Source: Anaerolineales bacterium
GTDB lineage: Bacteria; Chloroflexota; Anaerolineae; Anaerolineales; Villigracilaceae
Assembly: GCA_030583885.1 (NCBI GenBank)
Contig: CP129480.1
Span: forward strand, 868,001-932,000
Direction of reading: 5' to 3'
Length of the DNA: 64,000 nucleotides
Part shown: positions 16,088 through 24,797 of the stretch, piece after piece
Layout: every line of letters starts with the position of its first letter
Numbering within the stretch: the stretch's first letter is position 1
Made by a program: the position numbers and the translations under genes
The notes under the pieces: model-generated
The model's database searches: none
Told to the model about the DNA's origin: nothing
What the model saw: the letters and a program-made list of their open reading frames with translations, nothing else

Positions 16088-17521
16088 ATGTCAATCCCTG
16101 AAAAGATCGGGCGTTATGTCATAAAATCTGAACTGGGCCGCGGGGGCATGGCGACGGTCTATCGCGGTTTCGACCCAAGTTTTGACCGCGAAGTTGCGAT
16201 CAAGGTTTTGCCGCGTGAAATGCTGCATGACCCGCAGTTCCGTTCCCGCTTTGAGCGCGAGATCAAGATGGTCGCCGCGTTGGAACATCCTTCGATTGTG
16301 CCGGTGTATGATGTCGGGGAGGAGGACGGGCAGCCGTATTTTGTCATGCGCTACATGACCGGCGGTTCCCTTTCCGATGGGATTGCAAAGGGAAATTTTT
16401 CAATACAGGATACTGCCGGCATCATCGAAAAAATTGCAAAGGGACTCGCCTATTCCCATAGAAAGGGCATTGTCCACCGCGACCTCAAGCCTGATAACAT
16501 CCTCTTCGATGAAAATGGCGAGCCGTTCATCTCGGATTTTGGCATTGCCAAATTGACGGAGGCAGGCGGCGGGTTGACCGGAAGCGGCGTCATCGGCACA
16601 CCCGCCTATATGAGTCCCGAACAGGCGCAGGGGAATGAAATAGACAGCCGCAGCGACGTCTATGGGTTGGGTGTGATCGTCTATCAGATGTTGAGCGGGC
16701 AGCAGCCGTACAGTGCCGATACGCCGATGGGTGTGGTGGTGAAGCACATCACCGAACCCGTGCCGGAGATTTTGAAATTGGTGCCCGATCTTCCGGAAGA
16801 GGTACATGACCTGATCAAAACCGCCATGGCGAAGGATAAGTCCAGGCGATACGAAACGACCATAGACCTTGCAAAGGCCCTGAACCTGATCGCCTTTGGC
16901 AAGGAGGGCAATCTGACCTTCAGTACGAACAGCTCCGCGAAAACCCGCCTGGGTAATGCCGCGCCATCCACCCGCGGCAGAATGGGATGGGTTGTTACCG
17001 GCCTTGTTCTCGTTTTTGCCGTGACCGCTTTCCTCCTTTTGCGAGATCAACTGTTTGCACCCGGCCAGCCCGCCGCCACCGTCCCGCCTGAAAGCCCCAC
17101 ATGGACCACGGTTCCAACGATTCAGGAGGCTGGATCCGCCTCGGCGTCTTTCGCCCCGTTCTGTTCGGAGGGGATTGAAATCCACTCAGCGTTTGCCAGG
17201 GAGACCAACAGCATCTGTACCAGGAAACTCCCCTATTCCTATGTCTCCGTTCAGGAGGGTGCTGTCGTGGAAGCCCTTCACCCCGACGGATCGTGCAGGT
17301 TGGAAGCGACCAGCGATGGAAGACAAACCTATTCCTGCACAGGCACACCCTTTCTCGTCATGGATGTAAAGGTCTGCAGCCCGCCTGTCCTCTCCGATGA
17401 TGATCTCAACAAATGCCCATCCGATGCGACCTTTAACTCCGAGGCGCAGTGTTGTGTCGCCGTCCCGCCCGGGGATGCAGGCTGTACCGTTTTGGAGATC
17501 AAGCTGAAGGGTTGTCAATAA
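16088..17521 (+). CDS. membrane-anchored Ser/Thr protein kinase (Hanks type, PknB-like)
   Basis: Of 477 residues, about 9-270 form a complete kinase domain. It has the P-loop GRGGMATVYRGFD, the lysine in VAIKVL, the catalytic loop HRDLKPDNILFDEN, DFGIAK, and GTPAYMSPEQ. A membrane helix (GWVVTGLVLVFAVTAFLLL) lies at about 300-320. The external C-terminus of about 150 residues is rich in cysteine (at least ten) and is unlike PASTA repeats, so it may be a disulfide-bonded sensor. The start at 16088 matches the promoter and gives a canonical N-terminus (SIPEKIGRYVIKSELGRGG). A PP2C phosphatase that could oppose it is encoded at 46.6 kb. Confidence 0.94.
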   Translation: MSIPEKIGRYVIKSELGRGGMATVYRGFDPSFDREVAIKVLPREMLHDPQFRSRFEREIKMVAALEHPSIVPVYDVGEEDGQPYFVMRYMTGGSLSDGIAKGNFSIQDTAGIIEKIAKGLAYSHRKGIVHRDLKPDNILFDENGEPFISDFGIAKLTEAGGGLTGSGVIGTPAYMSPEQAQGNEIDSRSDVYGLGVIVYQMLSGQQPYSADTPMGVVVKHITEPVPEILKLVPDLPEEVHDLIKTAMAKDKSRRYETTIDLAKALNLIAFGKEGNLTFSTNSSAKTRLGNAAPSTRGRMGWVVTGLVLVFAVTAFLLLRDQLFAPGQPAATVPPESPTWTTVPTIQEAGSASASFAPFCSEGIEIHSAFARETNSICTRKLPYSYVSVQEGAVVEALHPDGSCRLEATSDGRQTYSCTGTPFLVMDVKVCSPPVLSDDDLNKCPSDATFNSEAQCCVAVPPGDAGCTVLEIKLKGCQ

Positions 17522-17525
17522 AAAC

Positions 17526-17556
17526 CATCGGGCGCCGAAGCGCCCGATGTTCCTTT
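17526..17556 (+). terminator. terminator after the kinase gene
   Basis: CATCGGGCGC and GCGCCCGATG pair around CGAA, followed by TTCCTTTC, a weak T-rich tail. Confidence 0.6.
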
Positions 17557-17583
17557 CATCCAATGGGGTGATAGAATAACCCA

Positions 17584-18408
17584 ATGGGTACACTGTATCT
17601 TGTCGCAACACCGATTGGAAACCTGGAAGACATGAACCCGCGCGGCGTGCGGATCCTGCGTGAGGTCGTTCTGATCGCCGCCGAAGATACCCGCCACACC
17701 GGAAAACTTCTCAAACACTTCGATATCCAAACTCCCCAGACCAGTTATTACGAACACAACAAATTACACAAACTCGATTTCATCCTCGAAAAACTTTCGA
17801 CGGGTGACGTGGCGCTCGTCTCCGATGCAGGGGCTCCCGCGATTAATGACCCTGGCTATGAACTTGTCAAAGCCGCCCTCGCCTCCGGCTTCGACGTTGT
17901 GCCTGTTCCCGGTCCTTCGGCTCCCATCGCCGCCCTGACCGTTTCCGGCCTGCCCACCGATTCCTTTTTATACCTTGGTTATCTCCCCCATAAATCAAGC
18001 GAACGCCGCAAACATGTAGGGCAGGTTTGTAACCTGCCCTATACTTTAATTTTCCTCGAATCTCCCCACCGCCTCGTGGATTCGCTCGAAGGCCTGCTCG
18101 CCATTCTCGGTGACCGCCGCATCTGCATTGCCCGCGAAATGACGAAGATGTACGAAGAATACTGGCGCGGCCAAATCAGCGGCGCGATCGAGTATTTCAA
18201 ATCAAAAGAGCCGAGAGGTGAATTCACTTTGGTTGTGGAAGGACCAAAGACCAAAGACCGTGGACGGTGGACAGAGGATGAATTGTTGAAGGCCATCAAG
18301 AAGGAAATGAAGGCGGGCAAGTCTGCAAAGGAGATCTCCGCTAAATTGGCGGAGGCAAGCGGCTGGAATAAAAAGGAAGTGTATGGTTTGGTCAATCAAA
18401 TTAAGTAA
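17584..18408 (+). CDS. rsmI: 16S rRNA (cytidine1402-2'-O)-methyltransferase
   Basis: A SAM-dependent methyltransferase that modifies C1402 of 16S rRNA. The N-terminal GTLYLVATPIGNLEDMNPRGVRIL, AEDTRHTGKLL, VALVSDAGAPAINDPGYEL, PGPSAPIAALTVSGLPTD and FLESPHRL are clear RsmI signatures. Two segments differ from the family. HVGQVCNLPYTLIF is encoded by a palindrome at 18017-18041. PKTKDRGRWTEDE is encoded by a repeat at 18242-18273. Both stay in frame. TAGAAT ends six bases before the ATG, so the mRNA is probably leaderless. Confidence 0.94.
   Translation: MGTLYLVATPIGNLEDMNPRGVRILREVVLIAAEDTRHTGKLLKHFDIQTPQTSYYEHNKLHKLDFILEKLSTGDVALVSDAGAPAINDPGYELVKAALASGFDVVPVPGPSAPIAALTVSGLPTDSFLYLGYLPHKSSERRKHVGQVCNLPYTLIFLESPHRLVDSLEGLLAILGDRRICIAREMTKMYEEYWRGQISGAIEYFKSKEPRGEFTLVVEGPKTKDRGRWTEDELLKAIKKEMKAGKSAKEISAKLAEASGWNKKEVYGLVNQIK
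18017..18041. repeat. TAGGGCAGGTT...AACCTGCCCTA palindrome inside rsmI
   Basis: Two exact 11-base arms flank TGT. The element is translated in frame as VGQVCNLPY just before the conserved LIFLESPHR. Confidence 0.85.
18242..18273. repeat. GACCAAAGACCAAAGACC-GTGGACGGTGGAC repeat inside rsmI
   Basis: Two tandem words (ACCAAAG twice, GTGGACG twice) lie next to each other and are read in frame as about GPKTKDRGRWTED, between the catalytic domain and the C-terminal helical region. Confidence 0.7.
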
Positions 18409-18420
18409 ATGGAGACTCGC

Positions 18421-19905
18421 ATGGCAGAAGACACAAAAAAAAACGAAGAAAAGAAGGAAAAAGAAGAAAAGCCAGTCCCAAAAGATAACATCGTCACCAC
18501 CAAACATTCCGTGCGGATCGGCGGTAAAACGATCAAATACACCGTCGCCACCGGGACGATGGTGCTGAAGGAGGAGGTCAACGACAAGGAAAAGGATACC
18601 GAAATCGAAAAACCGCGCGCGCAGATCTTCTTCACCGCCTATACCATGGACGGCGTAAAGGATAAATCCAAACGCCCGATCACGTTTTCCTTCAATGGAG
18701 GGCCCGGGTCCTCCTCCGTATGGCTGCATCTCGGCGTACTTGGTCCGCGTCGTGTGGTGCTCACCGAAGATGGCGAGTTGCCTCCGCCCCCCTTCAAACT
18801 GACCGATAACCAATACTCCATCCTCGATGACACCGACCTCGTATTCATCGACCCGATGAGCACGGGCTTCAGCCGTCCCGTGGAAGGCGAGAAATCCAAA
18901 GAGTGGCACACCTTCACAAAGGACATTGCCTCGGTGGGTGATTTCATCCGCCTGTATACCACGCGCTACAACCGCTGGCTCTCACCCAAATTCCTCGCGG
19001 GTGAATCCTACGGAACCACACGCTCGGCAGGACTCTCCGGTTATTTGCAGGACCGTCACGGCATGCTGCTGAACGGACTGATCCTCATCTCCGCCGTACT
19101 CGATTTCACCACCATAGACTTCAATTTCAACAACGACCTGCCTTACATTCTCTTCCTGCCTGCCTATGCGGCGACCGCCTGGTATCACGACAAGTTGAGT
19201 TTCAAAGCGTCCCTGCAGACCGTGTTAAAAGAAGCGGAGGAATTCGCGCTGGGTGAGTATGCCTCCGCCCTGCTCAAGGGCGCAGCGCTCACGCCCGAGG
19301 AACGCGCCAGTGTGGTTGAAAAACTTTCACGCTACACGGGCATCTCGCAGGAATTCATCCAGCGCAGTGACCTGCGCATCCTCGACCGCCATTATTTCAA
19401 GGAACTCCTGCGCGAGCGCGGCAAAACCGTCGGTCGTTTGGACAGCCGTTACACGGGCATTGACCGTATCGGCGTCACTGAAACCTATGAGTACGATCCG
19501 TTGTTCGCCCAGGTCTCAGGTCCGTACACAGCGGCGTTCAACGATTACATCCGCACCGAACTCAAATTCGAGACCGACCTGCCGTATGAGATCCTCAGCG
19601 AAAAAGTCTGGATGAACTGGTCGTACAGTTATTTCCAGAATCAATATGTCAACGTCGCTGAAACCCTGCGCCGCGCCATGCACTTCAATAAATATCTCAA
19701 GGTCTTTGTCGCCAACGGATATTTCGATCTCGGCACGCCCTACTTCGCCACCGAATACACCTTCGACCATCTTGGCCTGGATGCCTCGCTGCGCGGGAAC
19801 ATCCGCATGTCCTATTACGATGCAGGCCACATGATGTATGTGCACATGCCCTCGCTCAAAGCCATGAAGAAGGACATGACGAAATTCATCAAGGATGCAA
19901 GTTGA
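18421..19905 (+). CDS. family S10 serine carboxypeptidase-like protein
   Basis: A 494-residue alpha/beta-hydrolase of peptidase family S10. It shows FSFNGGPGSSSVWLHLGVLGP (oxyanion region), the nucleophile in LAGESYGTTRSAGL, the aspartate in VANGYFDLGTPY, and the histidine in YDAGHMMYVH. The ATG at 18421 is preceded by GGAG; another ATG directly after the rsmI stop lacks one. Family members are usually exported, but this one begins with a lysine/glutamate-rich stretch (KKNEEKKEKEEK) and no signal peptide, so it may act in the cytoplasm. It overlaps the next gene (TGATG). Confidence 0.88.
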   Translation: MAEDTKKNEEKKEKEEKPVPKDNIVTTKHSVRIGGKTIKYTVATGTMVLKEEVNDKEKDTEIEKPRAQIFFTAYTMDGVKDKSKRPITFSFNGGPGSSSVWLHLGVLGPRRVVLTEDGELPPPPFKLTDNQYSILDDTDLVFIDPMSTGFSRPVEGEKSKEWHTFTKDIASVGDFIRLYTTRYNRWLSPKFLAGESYGTTRSAGLSGYLQDRHGMLLNGLILISAVLDFTTIDFNFNNDLPYILFLPAYAATAWYHDKLSFKASLQTVLKEAEEFALGEYASALLKGAALTPEERASVVEKLSRYTGISQEFIQRSDLRILDRHYFKELLRERGKTVGRLDSRYTGIDRIGVTETYEYDPLFAQVSGPYTAAFNDYIRTELKFETDLPYEILSEKVWMNWSYSYFQNQYVNVAETLRRAMHFNKYLKVFVANGYFDLGTPYFATEYTFDHLGLDASLRGNIRMSYYDAGHMMYVHMPSLKAMKKDMTKFIKDAS

Positions 19906-20966
19906 TGAACCTGGATGACCTCGCCCTCTTCAAACAACTCGACACCCAACATATGCTTGCCCATATTGACGGTTTGCCGGGTCAATTGCAAACCGCATGG
20001 GAATTGGGACAGAGTCTGCCTCTCCCCGCTTTCACGGATATACAAAACATTATCATCGCCGGGATGGGAGACTCCGCGCTTCCTGCCGACCTCATCACTG
20101 CTTCTGTTTCCTCGAGCATTCGCCTCCCCGTGACCACCCACCGCGGATACGGCATCCCCGCGTTCGCACAGGGCGCGCGGACATTGGCGGTCTGTGTCTC
20201 GCACTCCGGGGACGACGAAGAGACCCTCGACTCATTCGATGCCGTATTCAGGAACGGATGCAGTTTACTGGCCATCACCAGCGGCGGAGAAATGGCGAAA
20301 TATGCCGAAGCAAGGAACGTTCCCATTTGGAAATATGATTTCAACGGCAAAGCCAACGCCGCAATTGCATATCCGTTTGGCTTGTTATTGGCGTTGTTCA
20401 CCCGTCTCGATCTTATCCCCGACCCCGCCGCGGACGTAGCCGAAGCGGTCGCGATGATGAAACGCTCCCAACAGCACATTACCGCGGACGTGCTCGCCGC
20501 GAAGAATCCCGCCAAGCGATACGCTGGTCAATTGGTCGGGCGCTGGGTGACGTTCGTTGGCACGCAAAATCTGGAGCCTGTGGCGCGGCGCTGGAAGACG
20601 CAGGTCAATCAAATGGCGAAAGCGGGCGCGAATTTCGAGGTCATCCCCGAAGCCACGCACAACACATTGCTTGCCACGCTCAACCCGAATCCCACGCTTA
20701 ATGCGCACACGATGACCCTGTTCATGCGTGCACCCAGCGACCATCTGCGGAACAAATTGCGCTCCGATGCGATGCGCCAGGCCTTCATGCTCGAAGCCCT
20801 CAACACGGATGTGATCGACGCGCGCGGCGAGTCCATAATTGCCCACTTGTGGACGTTGATCATTTTTGGCGATTACATGGCATATTATCTTGCCATGGCA
20901 TACGGCGCAGACCCGTCGGAGGAGCATGCATTATTGAGTTTTAAAGATATGTTGGCAAGGGGTTGA
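19905..20966 (+). CDS. bifunctional phosphoglucose/phosphomannose isomerase-like SIS protein
   Basis: The 353-residue protein has two SIS domains. The first carries NIIIAGMGDSALPADLI and CVSHSGDDEETLDSF, matching the sugar-phosphate site. The second carries the TFVGTQNLEPVARRWKTQVNQMAKA region and EATHNTLLA, as in archaeal and Chloroflexota bifunctional PGI/PMI enzymes. It should interconvert fructose-6-phosphate with glucose-6-phosphate or mannose-6-phosphate. The start shares a base with the S10 peptidase stop, so the two are co-translated. Real specificity cannot be read from the sequence. Confidence 0.85.
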   Translation: MNLDDLALFKQLDTQHMLAHIDGLPGQLQTAWELGQSLPLPAFTDIQNIIIAGMGDSALPADLITASVSSSIRLPVTTHRGYGIPAFAQGARTLAVCVSHSGDDEETLDSFDAVFRNGCSLLAITSGGEMAKYAEARNVPIWKYDFNGKANAAIAYPFGLLLALFTRLDLIPDPAADVAEAVAMMKRSQQHITADVLAAKNPAKRYAGQLVGRWVTFVGTQNLEPVARRWKTQVNQMAKAGANFEVIPEATHNTLLATLNPNPTLNAHTMTLFMRAPSDHLRNKLRSDAMRQAFMLEALNTDVIDARGESIIAHLWTLIIFGDYMAYYLAMAYGADPSEEHALLSFKDMLARG

Positions 20967-20974
20967 TTTTTAAA

Positions 20975-21034
20975 TATGGAGTCAGCCAGCTTGCTGGCGT
21001 ATTCCACGGGAGCAAGCTGGCTGACTCCATAATT
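20975..21034. repeat. GGAGTCAGCCAGCTTGCT...AGCAAGCTGGCTGACTCC palindrome
   Basis: Exact 18-base arms flank a 15-base centre between two convergent genes. A shorter relative (TGGAGTGCA...TGCACTCCA) occurs at 48176-48222. It could terminate both genes, although no long T run follows. Confidence 0.75.
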
Positions 21035-21037
21035 GCT

Positions 21038-21730
21038 TTATTTCTTCGGGGGGAGTTTGTTTCCAGCGCCTTGTTTGGTCACTTCCACCCACAATGAACT
21101 GGCGAGTTCAAAGCCGATGAGATGATCGTGCTTTTGCAATTTCAGCCGCAGTGGACCTTTGAATGGCGCACAGCTAAATAGATGAAACGGTGTGCCCGGC
21201 ACAAGCCCAAGTTCACCAATGTAGTTTAATTTTTCAAAATCATGCGTGCGGACGCGGCTGATGACACAATCGGATTCAGATGGCACATCGATCAGCGGCA
21301 TATCCACCACGCGGGGCATCACGCCGTCCTTCGAGGGGATCGGCTCGCCGTGCGGACAGCGGGTGGGGTAGCCCGCGAGTTCGTCCATGCGGTCTTCGAT
21401 CTCGTCGTTGATGCCCTTCTCGAAGGTGTCTGCCAGTTCATGGGCGGTCGCCCAGTCATATTTCATCACTTTGACGAGGAAGACTTCCGTCAGGCGGTGG
21501 CGGCGCAGGGACGGCATGGCGATCTGTTCGCCTTCCGGGGTGAGCATTACGCCGCGATACGGTTCGTGCGCGAGGTAGCCGCTTTTTTGCAGGCGTTTGA
21601 CCATGCTGGCAGTCGCCTGCGCGGATGCTTCGACGTGTGAACTTAAAAGCGAAAGCGGGACCTGTTGATGGTCGTGTTGTAACCGATAGATCTCAGCGGC
21701 ATAGCGCTGCATGGCGGGGCTGACGTTCAT
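21038..21730 (-). CDS. DtxR/MntR-family metal-dependent repressor
   Basis: The 230-residue protein shows an N-terminal winged HTH (VPLSLLSSHVEASAQATASMVKRLQKSGYL), the metal/dimerisation domain (RRHRLTEVFLVKVMKYDWATAHELADTFEKGI) and a C-terminal SH3-like FeoA domain (DFEKLNYIGELGLVPGTPFHLFS). CPHGEPIP is typical of IdeR/DtxR proteins. The ATG at 21730 is chosen because the family domain starts at SPAMQRYAAEIY; an upstream ATG adds 17 unconserved residues. It diverges from a ferric-iron transporter, which it probably represses with Fe(II) as co-repressor. Confidence 0.9.
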   Translation of the reverse strand: MNVSPAMQRYAAEIYRLQHDHQQVPLSLLSSHVEASAQATASMVKRLQKSGYLAHEPYRGVMLTPEGEQIAMPSLRRHRLTEVFLVKVMKYDWATAHELADTFEKGINDEIEDRMDELAGYPTRCPHGEPIPSKDGVMPRVVDMPLIDVPSESDCVISRVRTHDFEKLNYIGELGLVPGTPFHLFSCAPFKGPLRLKLQKHDHLIGFELASSLWVEVTKQGAGNKLPPKK

Positions 21731-21835
21731 GCGGGGGGTAAATCTCCGAAAATTTTCAATCAGGTTGAAACCTGTTCTCAATGCAATATAGATAAATTTT
21801 AATACAAATATCTAGATTATTCAGGTGGCGGTCAT

Positions 21836-21875
21836 TATACTACGCCCTATCAGACGAAAGAGACAATATTTGTCT
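21836..21875 (+). promoter_or_regulatory. iron-transport promoter with candidate DtxR-type operator
   Basis: TATACT (21836-21841) can serve as a -10 box. About 20 bases downstream lies AGACAA-TAT-TTGTCT (21861-21875), an inverted repeat with perfect 6-base arms, just before the AAGGAGA ribosome site. A second, longer imperfect pair (TAGATA...TATCTA, about 21789-21814) is nearer the repressor gene. The operator role is inferred from position. Confidence 0.45.
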
Positions 21876-21906
21876 ATTCAAAATTACCTTTAAGGAGACC
21901 CATTCG

Positions 21907-22986
21907 ATGCAACACTTCAGTAAAAAACTAATTGGTTTATTGTTCGTTTTGGCGCTGTTGGTCAGCGCGTGCGGCGGCGGGACAGCCGTCCCTGGGGAAA
22001 ATGCTCCCGCAGTAGAATCAAATTCACCCGTAGAAAATGAGGCGGGCGTTTCGGGCAATCTGGTCATCTATTCGGGACGTTCCGAGTCGCTCATCCAGCC
22101 CGTCCTGGATGCGTTCCAGGCGAAGTATCCGAATGTGAAAATTTTGCTCAAGTCGGGCAGTAACAGCGAGCTGGCAAATGCGCTGATTGAGGAGCAGGCG
22201 AACCCGCAGGCGGATGTGTTTGTGACGACAGAGATCTTTACCATTCAGAGCTTGTACCAGCAAGGACTGTTCGCCTCGTACCGCCCTGTGGGCGCGGACC
22301 TGCTGCCTGCGGAATTTATCGGACCCGAGGACAGCTGGGTGGGACTGACCCGCCGCGCGCGCGTTATCATGTACAATACGGAACTCGTGGGCGCGGATGA
22401 AGCGCCGCAGTCCATCTTTGACCTGACCGACCCCAAGTGGCAGGGTCAGATCGCTGCGGCTGGTTCGACCAACGGCGGTATGCAGGCACAGATCGCCGCG
22501 ATGCGACAGTTGCTTGGCGATGAAGCCACGCAGGAATGGCTGACCGGCTTGATGGTGAACGAGGTGACCTTCTTCGGTGGTCATACGGATGTGCGCAAAG
22601 CCGTCGGCGCGGGCGAGTTCAAGATCGGTCTGGTCAATCACTACTATTACTACCTGCAACTCGCGGAAGGCAGCCCTGTTGGAATCGTCTTCCCCGACCA
22701 GGGCGAAGGACAGATCGGTTTGATCTGCAACGCCACCTCCGCCGCCATCGTGAATGGCGGAAAGAACGTCACCGCGGCGCAGGCATTTTTGGACTTCCTG
22801 ATCTCGGAGGAAGGGCAGAAACTGTTCGCGGAAGGGAATTACGAATATCCGATGCTCGCTAGTGTGCCTCTGCGCGAAGGCGTGGAACCGCTGGAGAACT
22901 TCCGCCTGGCGGATGTGAACGTAGCCGAAGCCGCGCTTGACTTGAACGGCACATTGGATTTGATGGAAGCAATTGGTCTTCCCTAG
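21907..22986 (+). CDS. ferric iron ABC transporter, substrate-binding lipoprotein
   Basis: The 359-residue protein carries a lipoprotein signal (KKLIGLLFVLALLVSAC, acylated Cys at about 21). The mature domain is an FbpA/FutA-type periplasmic-binding fold: GNLVIYSGRSESLIQPVLDAF, SELANALIEEQANPQADVFVTTE, GLTRRARVIMYNTEL, and LVNHYYYYLQ with the tyrosine cluster that binds ferric iron. It should capture Fe(3+) at the cell surface for the permease and ATPase encoded next. AAGGAGA precedes the ATG. Confidence 0.92.
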   Translation: MQHFSKKLIGLLFVLALLVSACGGGTAVPGENAPAVESNSPVENEAGVSGNLVIYSGRSESLIQPVLDAFQAKYPNVKILLKSGSNSELANALIEEQANPQADVFVTTEIFTIQSLYQQGLFASYRPVGADLLPAEFIGPEDSWVGLTRRARVIMYNTELVGADEAPQSIFDLTDPKWQGQIAAAGSTNGGMQAQIAAMRQLLGDEATQEWLTGLMVNEVTFFGGHTDVRKAVGAGEFKIGLVNHYYYYLQLAEGSPVGIVFPDQGEGQIGLICNATSAAIVNGGKNVTAAQAFLDFLISEEGQKLFAEGNYEYPMLASVPLREGVEPLENFRLADVNVAEAALDLNGTLDLMEAIGLP

Positions 22987-22994
22987 AACCAATT

Positions 22995-23157
22995 GATCTT
23001 CACCGCAGAGGCGCGGAGAACGCAGAGAAAAAATATTACACTCCTCACCCTTTGCGTCTCTGCGGTGAAAAATATACAAATAACCACAGATGAACACAGA
23101 TCAACACGGATAGTTCAATACACAATCCTATTCATCTGCGTTTATCTGTGGTGAATT
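22995..23157. repeat. CGCAGAG and ACCACAGATGAACACAGAT inverted-repeat elements
   Basis: Two elements fill the spacer between two genes of the iron operon. The first runs from TTCACCGCAGAGGCGCGGAG to GCGTCTCTGCGGTGAA. The second runs from ACCACAGATGAACACAGAT to ATCTGCGTTTATCTGTGGT. Each is an imperfect inverted repeat built of short tandem words. Confidence 0.75.
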
Positions 23158-23165
23158 AAGAGTAA

Positions 23166-24797
23166 ATGCAGATACGCAACACGCTACCTCAACTTCGCCG
23201 ACACTACCATATCAGCCCCCGGCTCCTGTTTGCTGCGGGGCTGGTGGCGTTGTTCGTGGCCATCCCGCTCGCGTATATATTCTTCCGTGCGACAACGGGC
23301 GGGGAGGAAGTCTGGCTGCGTCTTTTGCAAACCCGCATCTGGAAGTTGCTCGGGAACACACTACTTCTCGCCGCCACTGTCACCGGCGGCGCGACGCTCG
23401 TCGGCGTGACGATGTCCTTCCTCACCGAGCGCACCGACCTGCCCGGGCGCAAGGTCTTCCGCTGGATGCTGGCGATGCCGCTGGCGATTCCTGCCTACAT
23501 CGGCGGCATCGTCCACCTGACGCTTCTTCGTCCACGCGGCGGCTTGATTCCGCAACTACTGGCGGAGTGGTTCGGTCAGCCGATCCCAACGCCCAGCCCG
23601 TTGGGGTTCGGCGGAGCGGCGTTCATTTTGACGTTGTTCATGTTCCCGTATGTCTATCTGCTCAGTGGCGCGGCGTTCCGCTCGTTGAATGCCTCGCTCG
23701 AAGAAGCCTCGCGCACGTTCGGACGCAGCAACTGGCAAACCTTGTGGGAAGTGACCCTGCCCGCCTTGCGCCCCGGCATCACAGCCGGCGCATTGCTCGT
23801 CGCGTTGGATGTTCTGGCTGAATATGGCACGGTGGCATTGCTTCGCTACGAAACTTTTTCGTCCGCGATTTTCGTGCAACTCTCCGGGCGGTATGACCGT
23901 TCCGCCGCGGCGGTGTTGAGCGGTGTGTTGATAGTGATCGCGGTCATGATTTTGTGGGGCGAACTCCGCTTGCAGGGACAGGCGCGCTACACCCAGATGG
24001 ACAGTCAGTGGCGCCCCGCGCCGACCCTGCCGCTCAAGAAATGGAAAGTCCCCGCCTTCCTGCTCGTCTCGTTGGTCGTGTTTTCCAGTTTGCTGGTTCC
24101 CGTCATCGTCCTTGCGGCGTGGAGCGTGCAAGCCTTGCTCGACCCCGCCGCACTTGCCTCCATCATGCGTTCGGGGTCGCAGACCTTTGGCAATTACGCT
24201 TGGAACAGTTTATGGGCGTCCGCATTGGCGGCGGTGATCGCTGTTTTACTTTCGCTGCCTGTGGCCTTGCTTTCGGCGCGTTACCCGAATAAACTCACGC
24301 AAGCCATCTCGCGTTTTTGCCAGGTTGGCTATGCCATCCCCGGCGTGGTCATTGCGTTGAGTCTGGTCCTGCTCGTCAACCGTTATCTTCCATTCCTGTA
24401 TGCCACGCCGCTGATCGTCGTCATGGCGTATGTCTTGCGCCATATGCCGCAGGCGGTCAGGGCAAGTGAATCCGCACTGAATCAACTGTCGCCTTCGATG
24501 GAAGAGGCCTCGCGTACGCTGGGCCGCACGTCCATCCAGACCATCTTCCAGGTCATCCTGCCGCTGATCGTGCCCGGCCTTCTGGCGGGCGCAGGGCTGG
24601 TCTTTTTAACCTCCCTCAAAGAATTGCCTGCTACATTATTGCTTCGTCCCGCGGGTTTCGATACGCTGGCTGTGCGCGTGTGGGTCTGGGCGTCCGAAGG
24701 CTTTTACATCCAGGCCGCACCCGCCGCGCTGTTGCTCGTGGTCGCCTCCGCCGCGCCGTTATACTTTTTACTCCGACGGGAACAGATCTTCCGATGA
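23166..24797 (+). CDS. ferric iron ABC transporter, permease (FbpB-like)
   Basis: A 543-residue fused permease with about 12 membrane helices. It holds two copies of the ATPase-contact (EAA) loop: LEEASRTFGRSNWQTLWEV at about 178-197 and MEEASRTLGRTSIQTIFQV at about 445-464. This doubled layout is typical of FbpB/SfuB iron permeases. The start follows a repeat-filled 179-base spacer with no strong ribosome site, and translation may be lower than that of the binding protein. Its stop overlaps the ATPase start as ATGA. Confidence 0.92.
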   Translation: MQIRNTLPQLRRHYHISPRLLFAAGLVALFVAIPLAYIFFRATTGGEEVWLRLLQTRIWKLLGNTLLLAATVTGGATLVGVTMSFLTERTDLPGRKVFRWMLAMPLAIPAYIGGIVHLTLLRPRGGLIPQLLAEWFGQPIPTPSPLGFGGAAFILTLFMFPYVYLLSGAAFRSLNASLEEASRTFGRSNWQTLWEVTLPALRPGITAGALLVALDVLAEYGTVALLRYETFSSAIFVQLSGRYDRSAAAVLSGVLIVIAVMILWGELRLQGQARYTQMDSQWRPAPTLPLKKWKVPAFLLVSLVVFSSLLVPVIVLAAWSVQALLDPAALASIMRSGSQTFGNYAWNSLWASALAAVIAVLLSLPVALLSARYPNKLTQAISRFCQVGYAIPGVVIALSLVLLVNRYLPFLYATPLIVVMAYVLRHMPQAVRASESALNQLSPSMEEASRTLGRTSIQTIFQVILPLIVPGLLAGAGLVFLTSLKELPATLLLRPAGFDTLAVRVWVWASEGFYIQAAPAALLLVVASAAPLYFLLRREQIFR

